Positions 28,720 to 38,062 of a DNA stretch of 64,000 nt are shown here, piece by piece. The translations under genes and the position numbers were made by a program. The notes beneath the pieces are model-generated. The model had not been told where the DNA came from, did not search any database, and was given only the letters and a program-made list of their open reading frames with translations. The stretch's first letter is position 1, and each line of letters begins with the position of its first letter. The DNA comes from Actinomycetes bacterium (lineage in GTDB: Bacteria; Actinomycetota; Thermoleophilia; RBG-16-64-13), in contig JAGXFV010000008.1 of assembly GCA_024637095.1 (NCBI GenBank), forward strand, positions 1 through 64,000. The letters are read 5' to 3'.

Positions 28720-30186
28720 GTGATCCCAGCCAAACTCAGACAGCGCCGTACCAAGATCATCGCGACGCTGGGGCCGGCCACCTCCGAGGACGCGGTCCTC
28801 GAGAAGCTGCTGCTGGCCGGCGTCGATGCGGTGCGGCTCAACTTCAGCCACGGTACGCACGAAGACCATGCCCGCCAAATAGAGTCCGTCCGCCGGGTGA
28901 GCGACGGCCTGGGCCGTCCAGTCGCAGTGATCCAGGACCTGCAGGGGCCCAAGATCCGGCTGGGTACCTTCGAAGACGGTCGCCTAGAATTGCCGACCGG
29001 AGGGCGCACCACCCTGGTGGCGGACGACGGCCGGCCGGGCGATGTCGAGCATCTTCCCTTCAGCTATCCAGAGCTCTCCCGTTTCGTCACGCCCGGCGAC
29101 CTGTTGCTGCTCAAAGATGGTTCCGTACGCCTGCGGATTCAGGACGTGGAGACCAACCACATCCGCGCCAACATCGAGGCGGGCGGCGTGGTGACCGACC
29201 GGGCCGGGGTCAACGTGCCCGGGGTCTCTCTGGACGTGGACTCCATGACTCCCAAAGACCTGGAAGATTTGGCATTTGGGACCGAACTGGGCGTCGACTT
29301 CGTTGCCCTCTCCTTCGTCCGCACCGCATACGACGTCCGCCTACTCCGCCTGGAACTGGAGAAACTGGGGGGCCGAGCTCGGGTCATCTCGAAGATCGAG
29401 AAGCGGGAAGCTCTGGAGCATGTCGATGAGATCATCCAGGCCTCGGACGGCGTGATGATCGCCCGCGGGGATCTGGGCGTGGAGATCCCGCCCGAAGAGG
29501 TCCCCCACCACCAGAAGGAGATCATCCGAAAGAGCATCATCCAAGGGCGCACGGTGATCACGGCGACGCAGATGCTGGAAAGCATGACCACGAGCCCTAC
29601 CCCCACGCGCGCCGAAGCCTCCGACGTGGCCAACGCGGTCTACGACGGCACCGCCGTGATCATGCTCTCGGGCGAGACCGCCGTGGGGCACTATCCGGTC
29701 GACACGGTGAGGACGATGGACCGTATCGCTCGTCACGCCGAGGACCACCTCTGGGCGTATCGGGACTTCTCTGTCGGCGAACTGCTGAGCAAGGAACCGC
29801 CCGAGCGTCTGCCTTCCACCGGCGAGGGCATCACAGAGGCCATAAGCCACGCGGCTACGCACCTCTCCGAGAACCTCGGAGCCATGGCCATCGTCACTCC
29901 CACGACCTCGGGGGCGACGGCGCGACAGGTGTCGCGTTTTCGCCCCGACGCCCCGATTATCGCCACCACCCCAGATACCACCGTTCAGCGGCAGCTGACC
30001 CTGGAATGGGGGGTCACCCCCCTGCTCCAGGCCCGGGCCCAGGACACCGACTCGACCACGCGCGGAGCGGTCCAGGCCGCGGTGGGCGCCCGGCTCCTGC
30101 GCACCGGGGATCTGGTAATCGTCACGGGCGGCACCCGCCCGAACGTCCCGGGCCACACCGATTTCATCAACGTGGAGACCGCCTAG
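28720..30186 (+). CDS. pyk: Pyruvate kinase
   Basis: RRTKIIATLGPAT, VRLNFSHGTHEDH, VIQDLQGPKIRLG, MIARGDLGVEIPPEEVPHHQK, TATQMLESM. Confidence 0.97.
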   Translation: MIPAKLRQRRTKIIATLGPATSEDAVLEKLLLAGVDAVRLNFSHGTHEDHARQIESVRRVSDGLGRPVAVIQDLQGPKIRLGTFEDGRLELPTGGRTTLVADDGRPGDVEHLPFSYPELSRFVTPGDLLLLKDGSVRLRIQDVETNHIRANIEAGGVVTDRAGVNVPGVSLDVDSMTPKDLEDLAFGTELGVDFVALSFVRTAYDVRLLRLELEKLGGRARVISKIEKREALEHVDEIIQASDGVMIARGDLGVEIPPEEVPHHQKEIIRKSIIQGRTVITATQMLESMTTSPTPTRAEASDVANAVYDGTAVIMLSGETAVGHYPVDTVRTMDRIARHAEDHLWAYRDFSVGELLSKEPPERLPSTGEGITEAISHAATHLSENLGAMAIVTPTTSGATARQVSRFRPDAPIIATTPDTTVQRQLTLEWGVTPLLQARAQDTDSTTRGAVQAAVGARLLRTGDLVIVTGGTRPNVPGHTDFINVETA

Positions 30187-30256
30187 AGGTCTGCACCCCG
30201 AATCGATAGAATGGTCCGGTCGTGATGCCCGTGCCCCTCCCACCCCACTTTGCCCG

Positions 30257-31009
30257 ATGAGCGTTGGCCGCTCCGCAGCCCCTGTCGACGGCAGCGTACG
30301 CTGGCTCCTGGGCTCCATCGCGCTATGGGAACTAATCCATCTGCTCCGCGCGGTAGGGCCCGAGGTCGGGAGCTCCTGGCCGGTGGGGCTCTTCGATCTC
30401 CTTCTCCTCACCGTCGTCCCGGCATTGACTGCTTTCGCCTTCATCCGCCTCTTCCTGGCGGTGGTGCAGTCCAACTACGGATCGCTCAACACCTATACCC
30501 TCACCTCGAGTCCCTGGTCCTGGATGTTCTGGCTGGGTCTGGGCATTGCCCTTTTGGGCCAGGGCAGCCACGCAGCCGCCGACCTGCTGCAAACGCACAT
30601 GCCGGACGTGGTGGCGAACGGCGAGTTCGGCGAACTGCTCCGCTTCATGCACGAGGATCTGGGTCATTGGCTGCTCGGCGCAGGCTTCCTTATGATGAGC
30701 ATCCTGATCATCTTCCTGGGCATGGGCTCTTCCTACCGAGTGTTCGGAGGGGAACGGATGTTCCTGGGGCTCGGTTCAGTCATTACTTACGGGGTGGTGG
30801 TTCTCTTCCTCGGAGTCGAAGGCGGTCAACTCGTGCCGGCCATCATTGGCAGCGGGTTGCTCGCGGGCGTTGCCTTCTGGGTGCTCCCGGCGCGCGACCT
30901 GTTCCACGACCCAGTGGGATTGCTGGTGGTTCCCGGAACGGCGCTGGGCGGCTTGGCGCTCCTGATCTGGGGGCTCCTGGTCGGCGGACAGCCCACCCCA
31001 CCCTGGTAG
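30257..31009 (+). CDS. Multi-pass integral membrane protein, unknown function
   Basis: Several hydrophobic segments; no recognised family motif. Confidence 0.75.
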   Translation: MSVGRSAAPVDGSVRWLLGSIALWELIHLLRAVGPEVGSSWPVGLFDLLLLTVVPALTAFAFIRLFLAVVQSNYGSLNTYTLTSSPWSWMFWLGLGIALLGQGSHAAADLLQTHMPDVVANGEFGELLRFMHEDLGHWLLGAGFLMMSILIIFLGMGSSYRVFGGERMFLGLGSVITYGVVVLFLGVEGGQLVPAIIGSGLLAGVAFWVLPARDLFHDPVGLLVVPGTALGGLALLIWGLLVGGQPTPPW

Positions 31010-31046
31010 GGAGCCGTGGCGCCAACTGTTATAATCCTGCCTCGCG

Positions 31047-31137
31047 GGAGAGGTGTCCGAGTTGGCCGAAGGAGCACGACTGGAAATCGTGTAGGCGGGG
31101 GTAACCCGTCTCGAGGGTTCGAATCCCTCCCTCTCCG
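31047..31137 (+). tRNA. tRNA-Ser(GGA)
   Basis: GGAGAGG acceptor paired with CCTCTCC; anticodon loop CTGGAAA; long variable arm; GGTTCGAATCC T-arm; TATAAT 12 nt upstream of start. Confidence 0.97.
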
Positions 31138-31155
31138 CCTTTAGATCTTTGAATC

Positions 31156-31189
31156 GGTGGCCCGAAGCCTGCGCAGGCTTCGGGCCACC
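31156..31189. terminator. Perfect 34-bp palindrome downstream of tRNA-Ser, candidate terminator
   Basis: GGTGGCCCGAAGCCTGC/GCAGGCTTCGGGCCACC. Confidence 0.6.
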
Positions 31190-31191
31190 GC

Positions 31192-31255
31192 CATTCTTGC
31201 CCTGAGCGCACCCCCATTCTTGGCCAAAACACAGTGTCATTCTTGCCTGAGCGCA
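31192..31255. repeat. Three degenerate CATTCTTGCC(C)TGAGCGCA direct repeats at 23-bp period
   Basis: CATTCTTG at 31192, 31215 and 31238; copies 1 and 3 extend to TGAGCGCA. Confidence 0.7.
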
Positions 31256-31258
31256 GTC

Positions 31259-31633
31259 TCAAACGGAGTACAGTCCGATGCGATTGCCCTCCGAGTCCAT
31301 GAAGAGCGCCATTTCCCCGGTATCGGTCATCTCGACTCGAGTCTTAGGCAGGACAACCTGGCCTCCGGCCTCCGCAACCCGCTCCAGAATCCCATCCAGA
31401 TCGCCTCCCGCGTTCAGGTAGAGCACCGACCCATCGGCGGTCGGTCGGTAGCCCTCCCCCGCGGTGATCGAACCGCCGATCTCGCCTTCCTGCCATTTAG
31501 AGGGGAACATGGCAACCTGGCTCACGGGCGTATCCACCGCCTCCAATTTAAAGCCGAAGATCTTTTCGTAGAACGTCTTGGCCCGTTCGAAGTCCGTCGC
31601 CGGAATCTCGAACCAGGAAACTGCATGCGCCAT
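31259..31633 (-). CDS. VOC/glyoxalase family protein
   Basis: MAHAVSWFEIPATDFERAKTFYEKIFGFKLE...FMDSEGNRIGLYSV. Confidence 0.9.
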   Translation of the reverse strand: MAHAVSWFEIPATDFERAKTFYEKIFGFKLEAVDTPVSQVAMFPSKWQEGEIGGSITAGEGYRPTADGSVLYLNAGGDLDGILERVAEAGGQVVLPKTRVEMTDTGEMALFMDSEGNRIGLYSV

Positions 31634-31786
31634 CGGAGAACCTCCATCTGCCACCAGCGGCATAGCTTCTCTTGCTGAAGCGTTGATAAGATTCCCCCCA
31701 CGTGGGGCCGTCAACCGCCTGATTTCTTGCGCGGAAGACCACCCGGGGAAGCGGTCAGACCGAGGGGTGGCTGGTATACTCGCCAA

Positions 31787-32023
31787 GCCGTGCTAGGTGG
31801 GGAGGTAGCGGTGCCCTGCACCCGCAATCCGCTATAGCGGGACCGAATCCCCACCTGAGGAGCGAGGCTGTGAGGCTAGCTGCCGGAAAGTGGCGCTGAC
31901 GGCCAGGTCCCACGCAATGAAAATCCGCGAACCGGGTCAGGACCGGAAGGTAGCAGCTCTAAGCGGACCCTTTCATGTGCCGTGGGGTGGCCTGGCCCGA
32001 GTTGGCTACCGGTGGGCACTCGG
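31787..32023 (+). ncRNA. ffs: Signal recognition particle RNA (Bacillus-type, with Alu domain)
   Basis: GCCGTGCTAGGTGGGGAGGTAGCGGTGCCCTG...CGCAATCCGCTATAGCGGG; S-domain GAACCGGGTCAGGACCGGAAGGTAGCAGC; TATACT -10 just upstream; 3' end approximate. Confidence 0.93.
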
Positions 32024-32116
32024 AACCTTGTCTTCGATGGTGGGGGCGCACGGCTTTTCTTGACCTTTCGGCCTGCGGGCCGTTCCTGGGAAGACGTCTT
32101 CGGAGGATCGCAGGCT

Positions 32117-33874
32117 ATGCCGGTCTCCCTGTACCGCAAGTATCGCCCGCTCGGCTTCGACGATGTCGTCGGCCAGGGCCACGTCACCCGCACACTGACC
32201 AACGCCATTCGGCAGGACCGGGTGAGCCACGCCTACCTTTTCGCGGGGCCGCGAGGCACCGGCAAGACCTCGACAGCGAAGATCCTCGCCATGGCGCTCA
32301 ATTGTGAGTCGGGTCACGGCAAGGCCACCCCCGATCCCGACGGAACCTGTCCCCACTGCAAGGCCATCCGCCGGGGTTCCTTCATGGACGTCCTCGAAAT
32401 CGACGCCGCCTCCAACCGCGGGATCGACGAGATCCGGGATATCCGCGACCGGGTGCAGTTCGCTCCGGTCGAGGGACGGATGAAGATCTACATCGTGGAC
32501 GAGGTCCACATGCTGACGACCGAGGCCTTCAATGCCCTGCTCAAGATGCTGGAGGAGCCGCCTCCGCACGTGGTCTTCGTGCTGGCCACCACCGAGCCTC
32601 ACAAGGTGTTGCCCACCATCCTCTCCCGTTGCCAGCGCTTCGACTTTCGCCGGCCCGCTCTGGCCGAAATCACATCGGTGCTGAAGGGAGTCGCGGCGAC
32701 CGAGAACATCGACGTTACCGAGAGCACGCTCTCGGTGATATCCCGCGCTGCCGCCGGCAGCTTTCGCGACGCCCTCGGCATCCTCGACCAGCTAAGCTCC
32801 TACTGCGAGGGGAAGATCTCCCTTCAGGATGCGCTCGCCATGCTGGGTGTGGCCGAGCAGGATCTGCTCTTCGAGTTGGTGGACACCGTGGACGCCTTCG
32901 ACACCAAGGGCGCGTTGCTCTTTGTCGAGCGCCTGGTTCAGAGCGGCTACGACCTCAACCAGTTCGTGAAAGACCTGCTGGGGCATTTGCGGGACCTCTA
33001 CGTCGTGCAGCACACCCAGGATCCGCCAGACAGCATCGGCACGAGCGACGAGCACGTGGAAGGCCTGAAGAGCCAGGCCAACCGAATCTCGCCCTCGCGC
33101 CTGGTGAGCTTCGTCGACCTGCTGAGCGAGGCCCAGCGGGCCGTTCGCCAGGGTGGGGATCCTCGGCTGGAACTCGAGCTGATTCTTATCAAGCTCACGC
33201 ATCCCGAGGCGGAATCCTCGCTCCGGGCGCTGACCGCAAGACTGGAGCGTCTCGAACGCACCCAGCACCGAGGCACAACCGGCGGCAACGGCTCCGAGGA
33301 GTCCCGGCGGCCGGAGGCTCGTCCAGCCAAAGAGGGACACGCCCATCCGCAAGAAGCTGCGGGAGGCGCCTCCACTCCGTCCACCCAAGAGCGCCCGGAA
33401 GCCACCGCGGAGACCCCCGAGCGGCCCGAGCCCAGCGCGACGCCTGCCGAGGAGAGCCATTTGGCCCGCATGCCCGGGCTGGATCACGATCCTCACGTGG
33501 AAGCGAACCTCGAGAATCTCAGGCGGGCCTGGCCCATCCTGCTCAGCAGCGTCAAGAACCGCAGGGTGGCGCTCCACGCCATCCTGGCCGAGGGACGGCC
33601 CGAGACGCTCGATGGAAACCGCCTGGTGATCGGCTTCTCCGCGGGAATGGCCTTTCAGGCCAGCCAGCTGGAACGCGCCGACAACCGGGCCTTCGTGGTG
33701 CAACTGCTCCGCGAGCTCACCGGGCGCGAGTTGGCCCTGAGCACACGGGTTAGCGGCGGTTCGGCCAAGCAGGAAGCCGGAGAAGAGGATGCTAGACTCC
33801 TGAGCCAAGAAGAGATCCTGAAGGCGCTGCAACAGGAGTTCGACGCGCGGCCCATCGAGGAAGACCAGCAGTAG
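32117..33874 (+). CDS. dnaX: DNA polymerase III subunit gamma/tau
   Basis: MPVSLYRKYRPLGFDDVVGQGHVTRTL, FAGPRGTGKTSTAKILA, EVHMLTTEAFNALLKMLEEPP. Confidence 0.97.
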   Translation: MPVSLYRKYRPLGFDDVVGQGHVTRTLTNAIRQDRVSHAYLFAGPRGTGKTSTAKILAMALNCESGHGKATPDPDGTCPHCKAIRRGSFMDVLEIDAASNRGIDEIRDIRDRVQFAPVEGRMKIYIVDEVHMLTTEAFNALLKMLEEPPPHVVFVLATTEPHKVLPTILSRCQRFDFRRPALAEITSVLKGVAATENIDVTESTLSVISRAAAGSFRDALGILDQLSSYCEGKISLQDALAMLGVAEQDLLFELVDTVDAFDTKGALLFVERLVQSGYDLNQFVKDLLGHLRDLYVVQHTQDPPDSIGTSDEHVEGLKSQANRISPSRLVSFVDLLSEAQRAVRQGGDPRLELELILIKLTHPEAESSLRALTARLERLERTQHRGTTGGNGSEESRRPEARPAKEGHAHPQEAAGGASTPSTQERPEATAETPERPEPSATPAEESHLARMPGLDHDPHVEANLENLRRAWPILLSSVKNRRVALHAILAEGRPETLDGNRLVIGFSAGMAFQASQLERADNRAFVVQLLRELTGRELALSTRVSGGSAKQEAGEEDARLLSQEEILKALQQEFDARPIEEDQQ

Positions 33875-33909
33875 CAGAGTAAGTGCTTCCGGCGCTAGGA
33901 GAGAACGAC

Positions 33910-34257
33910 ATGAAGCCCAACATGCAGAAGATGCTCAAGCAAGTACAGCAGATGCAGGCCGATATGGCGAAGGCGCAAGAGGAACTGGCCGCCGAATCCG
34001 TCGAGTCGTCAGCCGGAGGCGGGATGGTCACCGTGGAGGTCACGGGCGCCCTCGAGATCAAGCGGATCACCATCGACCCGGACGCGGTGGATCCCGAGGA
34101 TGTCGAGATGCTGGAGGACATGGTGCTCGCAGCGGTCAACGAGGGCATGCGCATGGCCCAGGACCTCGCCAACAAGAAGATGGGCGGCATCACTCAGGGC
34201 ATGGGCGGGATTCCTGGACTGGGCGACATGGGCGGCCTGGGCGGCCTCCCGTTCTAG
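33910..34257 (+). CDS. YbaB/EbfC family nucleoid-associated protein
   Basis: MKPNMQKMLKQVQQMQADMAKAQEEL...GGGMVTVEVTG. Confidence 0.95.
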   Translation: MKPNMQKMLKQVQQMQADMAKAQEELAAESVESSAGGGMVTVEVTGALEIKRITIDPDAVDPEDVEMLEDMVLAAVNEGMRMAQDLANKKMGGITQGMGGIPGLGDMGGLGGLPF

Positions 34258-34337
34258 CGCCCGCGCGCAAATCCATGACGCCGGAATTTGTCGGTGGCGG
34301 CCGCTCGAGGAGCCGCCACGGTCAGGCACGGTAGACG

Positions 34338-34943
34338 CTGTTCAGCCCCCCCATACAGAGATTGATCGACGAGCTCTCGAAGCTGCCCGGGATCGGCCCC
34401 AAGACCGCTCAACGCCTCACCTTCCACCTGCTGCGGCTACCGCCGGAAGACGTGCTGCCTCTCGCCCGGGCTCTGGAGGAAGCCAAGGAGCGGATCGGTT
34501 TCTGCCGGAAGTGCTTCAACCTCACCGAGGAAGAGGAATGCGAGCTCTGCCGCGATCCCCGGCGCGATCCCGGCCTGATCTGCGTGGTGGAGGAGCCCTC
34601 CGACATCATCTCCGTCGAGAGGACGCACGAGTACCGCGGCCGCTATCACGTCTTGGGCGGAGCCCTCTCTCCCATCGACGGAGTCGGTCCCGACCGGCTG
34701 CGGATGGAGGAGCTCTTCCGGCGCGTGCGCGAGGAGGACGTGCGCGAGGTGATCGTGGCCACCAATCCCACCATGTCCGGGGAGGCCACTGCCCTCTATA
34801 TAGCCGAGGAGCTTCGTCCCGAGGTGGGGGCCGGCAAACTGCGGGTGACCCGGCCGGCAGCCGGTCTGCCCATGGGTGGGGACCTGGAGTACGCCGACGA
34901 AGTCACTTTGAGCCGGGCCCTCGCCGGGCGACGCGACGTCTAA
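34338..34943 (+). CDS. recR: Recombination mediator RecR (start codon uncertain)
   Basis: LFSPPIQRLIDELSKLPGIGPKTAQRL, CRKCFNLTEEEECELC zinc finger, EYRGRYHVLGGALSPIDGVGPD; canonical TTG at 34362 truncates the conserved N-terminus. Confidence 0.93.
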   Translation: MFSPPIQRLIDELSKLPGIGPKTAQRLTFHLLRLPPEDVLPLARALEEAKERIGFCRKCFNLTEEEECELCRDPRRDPGLICVVEEPSDIISVERTHEYRGRYHVLGGALSPIDGVGPDRLRMEELFRRVREEDVREVIVATNPTMSGEATALYIAEELRPEVGAGKLRVTRPAAGLPMGGDLEYADEVTLSRALAGRRDV

Positions 34944-34955
34944 AGAAGGAGAGCA

Positions 34956-35537
34956 ATGAACGTGGGAAGAGCCTTCGTCTACATGATCCAACAGCCGGGA
35001 GGCCTGGGCAAGATATTGATCGGCGGACTGCTGCTGTTCGTGCCAATCATCGGCTGGGCGCTCGTGGGCGGCTACTTCATCCGCACGCTGCGTGAGGTCT
35101 CGCTCGGCGGCGAGAAGCTGCCCGAGTGGACTGACTTCGGCGATCTGCTGGTCAAAGGATTGATCGCCTGGGCGGGCTCGCTCATCTATCAACTGCCCGG
35201 CTTTCTCTTGGGCGGGGGCAACGACTTCAACGCCCTGGGATCACTCTGGGGCCTCGTGGTTTTCGTGGTGCTGCCGGCGGCCCTGATCCGCTTTGCCGTC
35301 ACCGACAACTTTGGCGCTTTCTTCGACTTCTCCGAGATCTTCAGCTTCATCCAGCGCAACCTCAACAACTACGTGATCGCGCTGGTGCTCTCGCTGGTCG
35401 CCTGGTTCCTGTCCCTCTTCGGCTTCATCCTGCTGGTGCTGGGGATCGTTTTCACCTTCTTCTGGGCGTCCCTGGTCATGGCCCATCTCTACGGATCCGT
35501 TTATGCCGAGCGCGACGTCGAAGCGACGAATGTCTGA
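34956..35537 (+). CDS. DUF4013 family membrane protein
   Basis: GKILIGGLLLFVPIIGWALVGGYFIRTLREV...LPEWTDFGDLLVKG. Confidence 0.85.
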   Translation: MNVGRAFVYMIQQPGGLGKILIGGLLLFVPIIGWALVGGYFIRTLREVSLGGEKLPEWTDFGDLLVKGLIAWAGSLIYQLPGFLLGGGNDFNALGSLWGLVVFVVLPAALIRFAVTDNFGAFFDFSEIFSFIQRNLNNYVIALVLSLVAWFLSLFGFILLVLGIVFTFFWASLVMAHLYGSVYAERDVEATNV

Positions 35538-36198
35538 ATTGGATGAGCGCCCCGCTCAGGTGACGGTGGCCCGCTCGCTCAACTACATGATGCACGATCC
35601 GGAGGGGATCAAGCGCCATCTGTTCGGTGCGCTGCTGCTATTCATCCCGGCAATCGGCTGGGTACCCGCCGCCGGCTACCCCCTTCGCGTGCTCTGCCGG
35701 GTTTCCCACGGCAACGAGCGGTTGCCCCGCTGGGAGCGGTTCGGCGATCTGGCGATAAAAGGGATGGTCTTCTGGCTGGCCTGGTTCACCTACAACCTTC
35801 CCCTTGCGCTGCTCAATCGGCTCGATGGCGGACTGGGCCTGACCTCGCCGGCGCTGCTCTGGAGCGTCCTGGTCTACCTCTTCCTGCCTGCAGGACTGAT
35901 CCTCTACCTGGAGACGGGCAGCCTGATCAGCCTGTACCGCTTCGACAAGCACCTCGAGTTGATCCGCCGCACCTTCCGCGACTACCTGGCCGCCTGGCTC
36001 GTCACCATGTTCGCCTGGACCTTTGGCGGTCTGGGCATGGCTGCCGCGCTCAACATCACGCGGACCGGGGGCTCGCTGCTCGGCCTCGCTGCCTTTATGC
36101 TCGCCGCCTTCACGCTCTACTGGTCCGTCTTGACCACGGCCCACCTCTTCGGCCGGGTGGCGCAGCGAAGCGCCGCTCGACTTCCCCAGATAGACTAG
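35530..36198 (+). CDS. DUF4013 family membrane protein (tandem paralogue)
   Basis: KRHLFGALLLFIPAIGWVPAAGYPLRVLCRV...LPRWERFGDLAIKG; overlaps upstream stop. Confidence 0.83.
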   Translation: MSELDERPAQVTVARSLNYMMHDPEGIKRHLFGALLLFIPAIGWVPAAGYPLRVLCRVSHGNERLPRWERFGDLAIKGMVFWLAWFTYNLPLALLNRLDGGLGLTSPALLWSVLVYLFLPAGLILYLETGSLISLYRFDKHLELIRRTFRDYLAAWLVTMFAWTFGGLGMAAALNITRTGGSLLGLAAFMLAAFTLYWSVLTTAHLFGRVAQRSAARLPQID

Positions 36199-36245
36199 GC
36201 GCCCGCCACCCGAGGCTCTCGTCGCCATCCACCATGGCGGCAACG

Positions 36246-36280
36246 AAAAAAGGCCGGCCGGGCATTGCGCCCGGCCGGCC
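36246..36280 (-). terminator. Intrinsic terminator of the uspA-lctP transcript
   Basis: GGCCGGCCGGGC-ATTGC-GCCCGGCCGGCC with T-tract (AAAAAA on + strand) on the minus-strand 3' side. Confidence 0.93.
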
Positions 36281-36308
36281 GATGAATCTGGAGAGTACTT
36301 CCCCGGTT

Positions 36309-38024
36309 TTAGACGGGAGCCATATCCAGAACGTAGATCGCGATCAGACCTGCGGTACCGATGACGACCAAGTAGTAGAACATCGGCCAGATGGTCTTCC
36401 GGATGAGCAGACCTTCCTTACCCACCAGGCCGACCGTAGCGGAAGCAGCGACCACGTTGTGCACGCAGATCATGTTTCCGGCCGCGGCGCCGACGGCCTG
36501 AAGGCCGACGACCAGGGTCGGGCTGATGCCGACGTTCTCAGCAACACCGAATTGGAACAGCGAGAACATCATGTTGGACACCGTGTTGGAACCGGCGATG
36601 AAAGCGCCCAGGGCGCCAATCAGGCCGGCGAACGCGGGCCAGGAAGAACCGGCAATGTCCGCCACGAAGTTGGCCAACTCGATAGGCATGCTCTCCAGCC
36701 CAGCGTCGTTTACGCCCGAGGCGATGAACACCCGGACGGTGGGCACGGCGAAACCGAGGGCGATGCTCACGGTGAGCATGGTCTTGGCGGTCTCGCTCCA
36801 AGCCCCGACGTACTGGCTGACCGACATGCGGTAGATGAAGAAAGCGGCCAGCGAGGTGAGGAAGAACATGAACCCAGGCAGGTAGAGCCACTGGATGCTG
36901 GCACTGATCCCTTCCTCGTCGAGGATGTTGGTGAAGGCAGTGGTCACCGACTCCGCCGTGATCCAGTCTTTGAAGGGCAGGAAATCCAGACGGCTGCCGA
37001 CCAACAGAGCGGCCACGATAACGTAGGGCGACCAAGCGGCAATGGTGCCGATGTGCGCCTCGGTCTCTTCCTCTTCGAGTTCAGACTGCTGGTAGACACC
37101 CAGCCACTCGGGATCCCAAGTGGAACGCGGAGGGAAGTCCCATACATCGTCTCCCTTCGGCACCAGGAAGCCGGCGCGGGCCGCGGGCACCACGATAGCC
37201 AAACCGATGAGGCCGCCCAAGAGGGACGGGAACTCGGGGCCGATCAGGAAGGCCACGGCCAGGTAGGGCACGATGAAGGCCAGCGCCGCGAAGAGGGCGA
37301 ACGGCCATACTTCCAGGCCCTTCTTGAACGATTTCTCCTCGCCGAAGAAGCGGGTCAGGAAGGCGGCGATGATCAAGGGGATACCGAGACCGGCGATGGC
37401 GTGGAAGCTGGCGGCAGTTTGGCCCATCACTTCCAGGTAGCTCAGGGGAACCAGGCCGGCTTCGGCCACGTCGTGGCCGTTCGCTATGAGGAACTGGTCC
37501 ACGAGGTCGTTACCACCGAGACCGGTCTTGATGCCGACCATGATCGGGGTACCGACGGCGCCGAAGGTCACCGGAGTGGACTGGATGATCAGGGTAACCA
37601 TGACGGCGGCAAAGGCCGGGAAGCCCACAACCACGAGCAGCGGCGCGGCCACGGCGGCCGGGGTACCGAAGCCGGAGGCACCTTCGATAAAGCTACCGAA
37701 CAGCCAGGCGATGATGATGACCTGGATGCGGCGGTCGAGAGTGATGCCCCGGAAGGTTTCCCGAATAGTGTTGACGGCGCCGCTGTGGCGAACGGTGTTC
37801 AGTACGAGGATGGCGCCGAAAACAATGTACAACAGGGTAAAGGCAATGATTACTCCCTGCAATGAAGCAGACAGGAAGCGGTTGAAGGACATCTCCCAGT
37901 AGGTCAGGCCGACCGCACCGGTGATGATCCAGGACAGGGGCATCGCGCGAGTCGCCGGCCAGCGGAAGACCACCAGCAGGAGAAAAATCGTCGCGATAGG
38001 AGTTAATGCGAGTAATGCTTCCAA
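36309..38024 (-). CDS. L-lactate/glycolate permease family (LctP/GlcA)
   Basis: IIAWLFGSFIEGASGFGTPAAVAAPLLVVVGF, GLQAVGAAAGNMICVHNVVAASATVGLVGKEG. Confidence 0.95.
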   Translation of the reverse strand: MEALLALTPIATIFLLLVVFRWPATRAMPLSWIITGAVGLTYWEMSFNRFLSASLQGVIIAFTLLYIVFGAILVLNTVRHSGAVNTIRETFRGITLDRRIQVIIIAWLFGSFIEGASGFGTPAAVAAPLLVVVGFPAFAAVMVTLIIQSTPVTFGAVGTPIMVGIKTGLGGNDLVDQFLIANGHDVAEAGLVPLSYLEVMGQTAASFHAIAGLGIPLIIAAFLTRFFGEEKSFKKGLEVWPFALFAALAFIVPYLAVAFLIGPEFPSLLGGLIGLAIVVPAARAGFLVPKGDDVWDFPPRSTWDPEWLGVYQQSELEEEETEAHIGTIAAWSPYVIVAALLVGSRLDFLPFKDWITAESVTTAFTNILDEEGISASIQWLYLPGFMFFLTSLAAFFIYRMSVSQYVGAWSETAKTMLTVSIALGFAVPTVRVFIASGVNDAGLESMPIELANFVADIAGSSWPAFAGLIGALGAFIAGSNTVSNMMFSLFQFGVAENVGISPTLVVGLQAVGAAAGNMICVHNVVAASATVGLVGKEGLLIRKTIWPMFYYLVVIGTAGLIAIYVLDMAPV

Positions 38025-38062
38025 TGAACGTCCTCCTTAGGATTAAAACGTCGGAGGGTCTG

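Noticed and set aside
30776-31262. Minus-strand ORFs of 154 and 77 aa covering the tRNA-Ser (REGFEPSRR-type peptides)
   Set aside because: Translations of the reverse complement of the tRNA gene; spurious, although such peptides are often mis-annotated as proteins.
31982-32116. N-terminal extension of the dnaX ORF
   Set aside because: Overlaps the SRP RNA 3' domain; DnaX homology begins at MPVSLYRKYRP (32117).
36234-37865. 543-aa plus-strand ORF opposite the permease
   Set aside because: Antisense to a clear LctP/GlcA permease; low-complexity D/E/H/G composition typical of a shadow frame.
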